A stretch of 5,062 bases of DNA from Phycisphaeraceae bacterium (GTDB lineage: Bacteria > Planctomycetota > Phycisphaerae > Phycisphaerales > Phycisphaeraceae), in assembly GCA_020851395.1 (NCBI GenBank), contig JADZCW010000301.1:1-5062 (forward strand). The letters run 5' to 3'. Below are positions 1-4,600 of the stretch, piece by piece (the stretch's first letter is position 1; each line of letters starts with the position of its first letter). The notes beneath the pieces were generated by a model. The model saw nothing but the letters and a program-made list of their open reading frames with translations, was not told where the DNA came from and did no database searches. The translations under genes and the position numbers were made by a program.

Positions 1-776
1 CGATGCTCCAGATGCAGAACGCGGTGTACGAAGTGTTTGAGTACATCCGCGGCGGCGGGTACGACAACTCGCTCGAGGCCACGGCCAGCGCGGGCAAGAC
101 GCTGGCGCTCTACCACAAGATCCTGGCGGACTATCAGCCCGAGTACGAGCCGCCCGTCGGCTCCTACCACGCCTCGCGGATCGTCTCCAAGAGCATGGAG
201 TCGCTGCCGACGATGCTCCAGCGGGTCGATCCGCAGAACGTGGCCGACCAGGCGGATAAGGTCGCAGCCGTCGTCCGCTACCTGCGCAGCAGTTACAACG
301 AGGCCGCCCTGCGCGTCAACGAGATGGGCCTGATTGACTGGCCCATGCAGATCGTCCACGGCGACTGGCACCCGGGGAACATGCTCTTCCGCGGCAGCCG
401 GGTGGTGGCGGTGATCGACTACGACACAGCCCGCATCCAGCAGCGGGTCATCGACGTGGCCAACGGCACGCTGCAGTTCTGCATCCTCGGCGGCGGCGAC
501 GACCCGGCCCAGTGGCCGTCGAATATCGACGCGGCCCGCTTCAAACGCTTCCTGCGCGGCTACGACTCGGTGCCCGGCGGGGTGATCACCAAGGCGGAGT
601 TGGCCACGCTGCCCTGGCTGATGCTCGAGGCCCTGATCGCTGAGAGCGTGATCCCCATCGCCGCCACGGGATCGTTCGCCCGCCTCGACGGCCTGGGATT
701 CCTGCTGATGATCGAGCGCAAGGCCCGCTGGCTCCAGGAACACGCGTCCGAGCTGATCCGGATCGCAGATGAGTAA
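1..776 (+). CDS. APH-fold phosphotransferase (homoserine kinase type II / choline kinase-like), 5' partial
   Basis: This is the C-terminal part of a small-molecule kinase of the aminoglycoside phosphotransferase/choline kinase fold (APH family, which includes type II homoserine kinases and RdoA/SrkA-like kinases). Numbering from the ATG at 3, the catalytic loop HGDWHPGN is at residues 119-126: D121 is the expected catalytic base and N126 a metal ligand. The DYD at 139-141 supplies the second metal-binding Asp. The segment VYEVFEYIRGG (8-18) looks like the inter-lobe hinge, and the AGKTLALYH region near 30 begins the helical C-lobe. The ATP-binding N-lobe, normally about 80-100 residues, is missing because the frame is open to the window edge, so the ATG at 3 is probably internal. 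The protein ends at TAA 774-776. The family assignment is firm from the motifs; the substrate cannot be read from the sequence. I see no convincing terminator after it; the next promoter starts 57 bp downstream. Confidence 0.85.
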   Translation, partial: MLQMQNAVYEVFEYIRGGGYDNSLEATASAGKTLALYHKILADYQPEYEPPVGSYHASRIVSKSMESLPTMLQRVDPQNVADQADKVAAVVRYLRSSYNEAALRVNEMGLIDWPMQIVHGDWHPGNMLFRGSRVVAVIDYDTARIQQRVIDVANGTLQFCILGGGDDPAQWPSNIDAARFKRFLRGYDSVPGGVITKAELATLPWLMLEALIAESVIPIAATGSFARLDGLGFLLMIERKARWLQEHASELIRIADE

Positions 777-833
777 ACTCGCGGCTGAAGTCGGCGGGCT
801 CGACCGACTCGGGCAACCAACAACAAAAAGAAC

Positions 834-861
834 TTGACACTCCTCTGACGCCCGGTACGCT
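834..861 (+). promoter_or_regulatory. Sigma70-type promoter for the 430-aa gene
   Basis: A perfect TTGACA -35 box (834-839) is followed by a 16-bp spacer and TACGCT (856-861) as the -10 box, which matches the consensus at three positions including the key first TA and last T. An A-rich stretch (CAACAACAAAAAGAA, about 818-832) lies directly upstream and could act as an UP-like element. Transcription would start near 867-869. It lies between the phosphotransferase stop (776) and the next start (997), in the only clearly less GC-rich stretch of this intergenic region. The -35 is convincing; the -10 is moderate. Confidence 0.6.
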
Positions 862-867
862 GTTACC

Positions 868-996
868 TGGCTTTCGAAGGGAGCCGCCCTAGCCTGCGGA
901 AAGAACGGAGTTCGCCTTCCACGTTCGACAATCAAACCTTACTTCCTGCCCGACATTGCAGGCTACGGGCGAAATCAAAGGAAGGAAGGTTTGCCC
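868..996 (+). promoter_or_regulatory. Structured 5' leader that can sequester the Shine-Dalgarno
   Basis: This is the untranslated leader of about 130 nt between the predicted start of transcription and the ATG at 997. Two structures can be seen. The first, at the 5' end, is a hairpin: 869-875 pairs with 879-885 (GGCTTTC/GGGAGCC, two G-U pairs, GAA loop). The second is large: 933-947 (CAAACCTTACTTCCT) pairs with 979-993 (AGGAAGGAAGGTTTG) at 14 of 15 positions, with a single A/G mismatch at 941/985. Inside it GCCCG (948-952) pairs with CGGGC (966-970). This fold buries the whole Shine-Dalgarno. A competing hairpin, CCTGC 945-949 with GCAGG 958-962, would break the distal end of the long stem, so two exclusive states are possible. 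The pairing is read directly; regulation (riboswitch, thermometer or protein-binding leader) is inferred. It matches no named riboswitch class that I recognise. Confidence 0.5.
980..989 (+). promoter_or_regulatory. Ribosome binding site fixing the start at 997
   Basis: GGAAGGAAGG is a strong, doubled Shine-Dalgarno-like purine tract. Its end lies 7 nt before the ATG at 997, which is ideal. The in-frame TTG at 991 lies only 1 nt after the tract and would not work, so the ATG is chosen. The whole tract is also the 3' arm of the leader stem. Confidence 0.75.
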
Positions 997-2289
997 ATGT
1001 CTCGCACGCTCCCACCTCGTCCCGATCTCACCCAGCTCCGGCATCAGGCCAAGGACTTGCTCCACGCGCACGAGCGGAAAGACCGCTCAGCGTGCGACGT
1101 CTTGCGCCGGCTAAGGCAATTCGCCTCGGCCGACGACGCGGCCATGTTCGAGAAGCCATTGGCCCTGCACGAGGCGCAGTACGCCCTGGCGATGGAGTAC
1201 GGCTTTAGCAGTTGGACCGCGATGAAACGCTACGTCGAGAAGGTCACCGGCCGGCCCAGCCCCGTCCGGCGGGAGAAGGACCGGACGTACGTGACCGGGC
1301 TCGAAGGCCACGGCATCGGCTGCAAGGACGAGCACGACAACTCCGTCATCGCCTGCATCGCGGGCGTGATGGCCACCCTGGGCGAAGACTTCAGCTACCC
1401 GTACCTGATGGGCGCCAGCGGGGCCGCATTTCGGGTGCAGATGCGCACGCCCAGTTGGTGTCCCAGCGCCGCCTGTGCCGGCGTCGGCTACAACTGCATT
1501 CCCGGCGCGATGGCCGTGACGGGCTACCGGCTGACGAGCCTTGACGTCGAGCATGATCCCGACCCGCAGGCGGCCATGGCCAAGGCGCATCCGCTGGTGG
1601 TCGAGAGCATCGAGCGCGGTGTGCCGGTCATCACCCTCAGCGAGGAAGCCGGTCTGGTCGTCGGCTACCGCGCTGACGGACAACAGATCGTTCGTCCTTA
1701 TGAACTTCACAAGGACGGCTATGAGGACACGGACAAGCGGCCCTGGCTGTTCTGCATCATCGAGCCACACGATGTGCCGAGGGAACGGCGGCAGGTCGTG
1801 GCGGACTCGCTGCGCCTGGCGGTCACGCTGGCGAAAACCGAATGCTACGGCGATTACCTCAGCGGGTTCGCGGCGCTGGAGCATTGGATCCAGACGCTGT
1901 TAGATGACGCGATGTTCGAGGCGCTGACGCCTGAAAACTGGTTCCCAACCGCCCATGGCAACGGGTACTGCTACCCCTGCCTGTGGTCATCGAGGCTCAG
2001 CGCCGAGCGCTACCTGCGAGAGGTATGCGAGGAGTTTGATGAGCCGGTTCGGTCAGGGCTGCGCGAATTGGCGGGCCTTTACCAGCGGATGCATCACACC
2101 CTGGCCCGCACTAAGCCGGAGTTCGACTGCATCTGGTCACTCCAGCCGTGGAACCTCAAATCACCGAAGAACTGGACGCGCGCCATCCGGCAGAAAGAGT
2201 CGGACCTGCTGCGTGAAGTCACGGCCCTTGAACGGCAGGCGATCTCGAAGATCGAGGCGGTGATCAGTTCACTGCCCACGATGGGCTGA
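997..2289 (+). CDS. Cysteine-rich protein with N-terminal RPDL/YGFxSW module and BtrH/C39-like central region
   Basis: A 430-aa protein without signal peptide or membrane helix, so probably cytoplasmic. Residues 8-81 form a helical module with two signature segments, RPDLTQLRHQAKDLL (8-22) and HEAQYALAMEYGFSSW (58-73). This module is known as an N-terminal add-on to varied domains in Planctomycetota and Acidobacteriota; its role is unknown. After a charged linker comes a region (about 98-260) that resembles the BtrH N-terminal / C39-like cysteine-peptidase-like fold: a DNSVIACIAGVMATLGED helix (C120), a YLMGASGAAFR segment (136-146), then GVPVITL (218-224) and GLVVGYRADGQQI (229-241), like the strand pairs of that fold. 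The cysteines cluster: C109, C120, C155, C160, C167, C253, C283, C325, C328. The rest (about 265-430) is mostly helical with a charged C-terminal coiled stretch. The module is recognised well; the BtrH-like call is a weak resemblance and no reaction is assigned. It has its own promoter, structured leader and terminator, so it is monocistronic. Confidence 0.8.
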   Translation: MSRTLPPRPDLTQLRHQAKDLLHAHERKDRSACDVLRRLRQFASADDAAMFEKPLALHEAQYALAMEYGFSSWTAMKRYVEKVTGRPSPVRREKDRTYVTGLEGHGIGCKDEHDNSVIACIAGVMATLGEDFSYPYLMGASGAAFRVQMRTPSWCPSAACAGVGYNCIPGAMAVTGYRLTSLDVEHDPDPQAAMAKAHPLVVESIERGVPVITLSEEAGLVVGYRADGQQIVRPYELHKDGYEDTDKRPWLFCIIEPHDVPRERRQVVADSLRLAVTLAKTECYGDYLSGFAALEHWIQTLLDDAMFEALTPENWFPTAHGNGYCYPCLWSSRLSAERYLREVCEEFDEPVRSGLRELAGLYQRMHHTLARTKPEFDCIWSLQPWNLKSPKNWTRAIRQKESDLLREVTALERQAISKIEAVISSLPTMG

Positions 2290-2328
2290 ATAACGCTGGT
2301 TTTTCAGGCTGTTGGTGACCCTATACCC

Positions 2329-2362
2329 GCCCCGCATTCCCATGCGGGGCTTTTGTTTTTTT
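2329..2362 (+). terminator. Intrinsic terminator of the 430-aa gene
   Basis: A perfect 9-bp stem, GCCCCGCAT (2329-2337) with ATGCGGGGC (2342-2350), has a 4-nt loop TCCC and is followed by TTTTGTTTTTTT (2351-2362). It begins 39 nt after the stop codon. On the minus strand no T-tract follows the hairpin, so it acts in the plus direction only. Confidence 0.93.
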
Positions 2363-2483
2363 CGGCTGTAGCGGTTGTGACGACGGCCCCTCCGCGATTC
2401 CCCGCCTGGCGTGTTGCCTGCGTGGCCCGCCATGCGACTGAATCGTCATTTTCATCCAGTGATTGACCGCAACGGTTCTCGAT

Positions 2484-2488
2484 GGAGG
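2484..2488 (+). promoter_or_regulatory. Ribosome binding site of the 66-aa membrane protein
   Basis: GGAGG lies 6 nt before the ATG at 2495. It settles the start: the longer open frame from about 2411 has no such site, and its extra 28 residues (Arg/His/Trp-rich) look non-coding. The site sits in a 12-nt loop between CGGTT (2473-2477) and AACCG (2490-2494), so it would remain exposed if that short stem forms. Confidence 0.75.
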
Positions 2489-2494
2489 CAACCG

Positions 2495-2695
2495 ATGCTG
2501 ATCAAGCTGGGAATGCTCACCTGCTGGCTGGCCGGCTCGCTGACCGTGCTGGTGCTGACGCTGCACCCGAAGTTCGGCGCGTTGTACCAGAGCCCGCTGA
2601 CGGCTGTGGGATTTATCCTCATTGGCGCGGGGGTGTGCCTGGAGGCACGCAAGAGCCTGGTCCGCGCCGCGGCCGCGCCTCGCCAGAACGATTAG
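2495..2695 (+). CDS. Small two-helix membrane protein, 66 aa
   Basis: A hypothetical inner-membrane protein of 66 aa with two predicted transmembrane helices: residues about 5-24 (GMLTCWLAGSLTVLVLTL core) and about 36-50 (TAVGFILIGAGVCL core). They are joined by a short loop, HPKFGALYQSP, and followed by a basic tail (ARKSLVRAAAAPRQND). The positive-inside rule favours both termini in the cytoplasm, with K4 at the front and R52, K53 and R57 at the back. I do not recognise a family. The start is chosen from a GGAGG at ideal spacing. It lies 205 bp after the upstream gene and beyond that gene's terminator, so it needs its own promoter, which I cannot identify with confidence. Its own terminator begins 30 bp after the stop, so it appears to be a single-gene unit. 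Coding status rests on the ribosome binding site, the hydropathy pattern and the terminator. Confidence 0.7.
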   Translation: MLIKLGMLTCWLAGSLTVLVLTLHPKFGALYQSPLTAVGFILIGAGVCLEARKSLVRAAAAPRQND

Positions 2696-2725
2696 CCGCT
2701 CTCGCCGTTTCGCATCCCATCCAGG

Positions 2726-2765
2726 ACGGTCTGGCCGAGGTCCAACGGCCAGACCGTTACTTTTT
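2726..2765 (+). terminator. Intrinsic terminator of the 66-aa gene, overlapping the convergent gene's end
   Basis: A perfect 11-bp stem, ACGGTCTGGCC (2726-2736) with GGCCAGACCGT (2747-2757), encloses a 10-nt loop (GAGGTCCAAC) and is followed by TACTTTTT (2758-2765). The T-tract is on the plus strand only, so it serves the membrane-protein gene. The T-tract and last stem base double as the stop codon and last two Lys codons of the minus-strand gene. For minus-strand transcripts the hairpin would follow the stop immediately but lack a U-tract. Confidence 0.85.
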
Positions 2766-3230
2766 GCGCTCGTCGCACAACGGGTAGTGCGCCGGGTCCG
2801 AGGGGATGGCCGGGCTCTGTCGGGTGATCCACGCCTGCCGTTCAGCCTCGCCGACGGACGGGGCGCACCAGGCGTTTTCCCGCCAGATTTCCTCCAAGAG
2901 CACCATCCCCGGGATCGGATCGTCTCCCATCCGGCGCATCACGTCGCGGGCGAACCGGCCCTGATCGTCGAGTTGACGGTAGGTCTGTGTGCCCCTGTCG
3001 CGGACCAGGTCGAAGTCCCAGGGCAGATCGGCCGGGAGGGCGGAGGCCGGTCTCGCGGTGCTCTCATCGGCGAACCACGCGACCACCGCGCCGGCCGGGA
3101 ACCATGTGCCGGGCCGCATCGCCAGGGCCCTGCCGGTGAAACCCGTCGCCTCAAGGGCCAGACGCATCGCCGACCAGTCCGGCGCGAAGCCGGCGCTCCG
3201 CGCGATCAGTGCCGTGCACACATCAGCCAT
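2757..3230 (-). CDS. Hypothetical protein, 157 aa, unrecognised family
   Basis: I do not recognise this protein. It is 157 aa, soluble, with no signal peptide or membrane segment. It has seven tryptophans (W19, W43, W52, W71, W116, W121, W134), three cysteines (C5, C122, C152), an acidic middle and a charged C-terminus, DERKK. The first part (residues about 8-60) could be a helix followed by strands (RPGTWFPAGAVVAWFAD); the second (about 86-118) is amphipathic helix (QLDDQGRFARDVMRRM, then VLLEEIWREN). Balanced amino acid use, natural helices and an intact frame favour this strand; the overlapping plus-strand frame over the same bases is Arg/Pro/His-rich and looks like a shadow. The start is the ATG at 3230, with only a weak, distant GGACGGG upstream. 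It is convergent with the membrane-protein gene and divergent from the PEP-CTERM gene. The call as a real gene is fairly good; function is open. Confidence 0.65.
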   Translation of the reverse strand: MADVCTALIARSAGFAPDWSAMRLALEATGFTGRALAMRPGTWFPAGAVVAWFADESTARPASALPADLPWDFDLVRDRGTQTYRQLDDQGRFARDVMRRMGDDPIPGMVLLEEIWRENAWCAPSVGEAERQAWITRQSPAIPSDPAHYPLCDERKK

Positions 3231-3236
3231 GCGCCC

Positions 3237-3242
3237 ATGCTA
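3237..3242 (-). promoter_or_regulatory. Possible -10 box for a leaderless start of the 157-aa gene
   Basis: On the minus strand TAGCAT (TANNNT pattern, 4 of 6 matches to TATAAT) ends 6 nt before the ATG at 3230. Transcription would therefore begin at or next to the start codon. No good -35 box and no close Shine-Dalgarno are present. Suggestive only. Confidence 0.25.
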
Positions 3243-3249
3243 ACCCGTC

Positions 3250-3261
3250 CGCCCGCGGGCG
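3250..3261. other. Perfect 12-bp palindrome in the divergent intergenic region
   Basis: CGCCCGCGGGCG is a perfect palindrome 19 bp upstream of the minus-strand gene start. It could be an operator half of the divergent region, but the base composition here makes a chance palindrome plausible. Confidence 0.25.
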
Positions 3262-3308
3262 TCGCGTCGCTCGGTGTGCCATCACGCACAGGCGTTACAG
3301 ACGGACCC

Positions 3309-3323
3309 TCAGCGGTCCGCTGA
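3309..3323. other. Perfect inverted repeat TCAGCGG-T-CCGCTGA (possible operator)
   Basis: Seven-bp arms flank a single central T, between the divergent genes and 103 bp before the PEP-CTERM start. It overlaps a second inverted repeat, CGGACC (3302-3307) with GGTCCG (3314-3319), and a direct repeat CCTCAG (3307-3312 and 3325-3330, 18 bp apart). The nested dyad symmetry resembles a repressor site, but no regulator gene is in the window. The rest of 3231-3426 shows no convincing promoter. Confidence 0.3.
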
Positions 3324-3415
3324 TCCTCAGGTGTGTACCCGTGCCTGGCACGCTGGAGCGGCGAATCGTCTGATTATGACGGCCGGCAGTGCAGGGCTTT
3401 TTCTCGGGGTTTTCC

Positions 3416-3421
3416 AGGAGG
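3416..3421 (+). promoter_or_regulatory. Ribosome binding site fixing a GTG start
   Basis: AGGAGG, a consensus Shine-Dalgarno, lies 5 nt before GTG at 3427. This sets the start of the PEP-CTERM gene at a GTG, not at the in-frame ATG at 3376, and places the signal peptide correctly at the N-terminus. Confidence 0.85.
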
Positions 3422-3426
3422 CAATC

Positions 3427-4581
3427 GTGAAAACGTCAAGACATGCCAGGCTGACGGGGCCGCAGATGATCCTCGTCGGCGTGGTTGTCGCCGCGGCCTG
3501 TGCGGCTCACGGCGGCGTGATGACGCCGGGGCCCGAGGGCCTGACTGTCTTCGCCGGCGGGCAGATCACCGCCCAGAGCTTCACCGGCATCGACGGCAGC
3601 ATCGGTGCCGTGGGCTCGATATCGCTGGGCACCCATTCGGAAGTGGCGGGCGATCTGTTCACGACCGGCAGCGTCAGCACCGGCCTGAGCGTTGACATCT
3701 CGGGCAACCTGATCGTTAGCGGCACGACTTACCTCGGTGGCTGGAGCGGGGTGGCCGGCAGTGTTTTTTCCGTGGGCGATTTCAGCACGGGCTCGCGTGT
3801 GAACGTCACCGGTGATGTCTCGACCGAGGGGCGTCTGGACCTGGGCAATCGGTCCACGATCACCGGTCACGGCGAGTATGGCACCGGCTATTCTCTCGGC
3901 TGGCACGCCAGTGTGCAGGGGGGGCTGAGCACCCTGATCGACGCGATCGACACCTGGTCGCCGGGGAACCTTGGCGACCTGACCCTGATCTCGGCCGGCA
4001 GCGGGAGCATCACCAAGGCCGGCGGAACCGTCAGCGATCTGGCCCCCGGGGCGTATGGGGCCCTCTCTCTCGGCAGCGGCGCGACGATCAACCTTTCCGC
4101 CGGCAGCTACAGTTTTGTCTCGCTGGACCTGGACGACTCGTCCACCCTGAGCGTTGATGCTTCGGACGGCGACGTGGTCATCTACGTCCAGCAGGACGTT
4201 CTGGCCGGCAACAGTTTTCAGGTCCATACCATCGGCCTGGGCAACGTCAGCTTCATCGTCGGGGGCGGCATCGGCCTTGGCGCGAACTCCGATGTCGACG
4301 CCAGCCTGGTCAGCCTGGGCTCGGCCATCACGCTGGGCAGTTCGGCGTTCGTCGCCGGCCAGATCTGGGCGCAGGGCAACGTGAATCTTGGCTTCCACAG
4401 CGATGTCAGCGGTCAGATGTCTGTCGCGGTTTCTTTGCCCCAGGCCGCCACCATCCCCGAGCCCGCCACGATCGTCATGATCGGTGCCGGCCTGTGCATC
4501 GTCACTCGCCGCACCGTCCGTCACCAGTTGGTGCACGCGATCAAATCACGGCCGACGCTCGCCCGCGGTGTCGTGCAATAA
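3427..4581 (+). CDS. Exported PEP-CTERM beta-solenoid protein with 18-residue repeats
   Basis: A 384-aa exported protein. Residues 1-30 are a Sec signal peptide: basic start (KTSRHAR), hydrophobic core MILVGVVVAAACA, cleavage probably near AHG (27-29). Residues 57-164 are six tandem 18-residue repeats with the pattern GxIxxxGxIxLGxxSxVx, as in bactofilin-like or polymer-forming right-handed beta-helices. Residues 165-274 are a less repetitive domain (LAPGAYGALSLGSG, then VVIYVQQDVLAG) resembling the beta-rich domains of surface and pilus-associated proteins (DUF7305-like; weak recall). Residues 275-328 are three more 18-residue units. The C-terminus has IPEP (343-346), a hydrophobic helix (347-360) and RR (361-362), the PEP-CTERM signal handled by an exosortase, which places the product at the cell surface or in the exopolysaccharide matrix. 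Oddly, 22 residues follow the RR. It has a GTG start with AGGAGG. No exosortase or EPS gene is in the window. A structural or adhesive role is inferred. Confidence 0.9.
   Translation: MKTSRHARLTGPQMILVGVVVAAACAAHGGVMTPGPEGLTVFAGGQITAQSFTGIDGSIGAVGSISLGTHSEVAGDLFTTGSVSTGLSVDISGNLIVSGTTYLGGWSGVAGSVFSVGDFSTGSRVNVTGDVSTEGRLDLGNRSTITGHGEYGTGYSLGWHASVQGGLSTLIDAIDTWSPGNLGDLTLISAGSGSITKAGGTVSDLAPGAYGALSLGSGATINLSAGSYSFVSLDLDDSSTLSVDASDGDVVIYVQQDVLAGNSFQVHTIGLGNVSFIVGGGIGLGANSDVDASLVSLGSAITLGSSAFVAGQIWAQGNVNLGFHSDVSGQMSVAVSLPQAATIPEPATIVMIGAGLCIVTRRTVRHQLVHAIKSRPTLARGVVQ
3595..3918 (+). repeat. Six tandem 54-nt (18-residue) solenoid repeats
   Basis: Residues 57-164 of the PEP-CTERM protein divide without gaps into six 18-residue units starting at G57, G75, G93, G111, G129 and G147. 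Gly opens every unit; Gly recurs at unit position 7 in all six and at position 12 in all six; small or hydrophobic residues fill the inward positions. The nucleotide sequence has diverged between units, so the repeat is old and maintained at protein level. An 18-residue period equals one turn of a right-handed beta-helix. Confidence 0.8.
4249..4410 (+). repeat. Three further 18-residue solenoid repeats
   Basis: Residues 275-292, 293-310 and 311-328 are three units in the same register, ending in the ANSDV, SSAFV and FHSDV motifs. The last, GQIWAQGNVNLGFHSDVS, is very close to the N-terminal units. They resume the solenoid after the central domain, directly before the linker to the PEP-CTERM tail. 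Confidence 0.7.
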
Positions 4582-4600
4582 GGTTCCTGCGCAATAGTCG

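Noticed and set aside
789..809. Hairpin AGTCGG/CCGACT after the phosphotransferase stop
   Set aside because: Only 6 bp with a 9-nt loop and no T-tract follows (the sequence turns A/C-rich), so it is not supported as a terminator.
1111..1884. Minus-strand 257-aa open frame opposite the 430-aa gene
   Set aside because: Shadow of the plus-strand gene, which has a promoter, ribosome binding site, recognised module and terminator.
2414..2443. TTGCCT with CTGAAT as a promoter for the 66-aa gene
   Set aside because: Half-matching -10 and non-optimal -35; too weak to call in this sequence.
2411..2494. N-terminal extension of the 66-aa protein to 94 aa
   Set aside because: The extra residues are basic and unstructured and no ribosome binding site precedes them, whereas GGAGG precisely fits the ATG at 2495.
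2622..3323. Plus-strand 233-aa open frame over the 157-aa gene
   Set aside because: Rich in Arg, Pro, Gly and His with no recognisable domain or ribosome binding site; typical antisense shadow in GC-rich DNA. The minus-strand frame is more protein-like.
3346..3359. TGGCACG followed by GC, resembling a sigma54 -24/-12 promoter
   Set aside because: The GG to GC distance is one base short of the strict sigma54 spacing and the TTGC element is absent.
3376..3426. Upstream in-frame ATG extension of the PEP-CTERM protein
   Set aside because: No ribosome binding site fits it, and it would place 17 extra residues before an otherwise normal signal peptide; GTG at 3427 has AGGAGG at proper spacing.
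3436..4536. Long minus-strand open frame (366 aa) opposite the PEP-CTERM gene
   Set aside because: Low-complexity Ala/Asp/Gly/Arg composition. The plus strand encodes a clear signal peptide, repeats and sorting signal.
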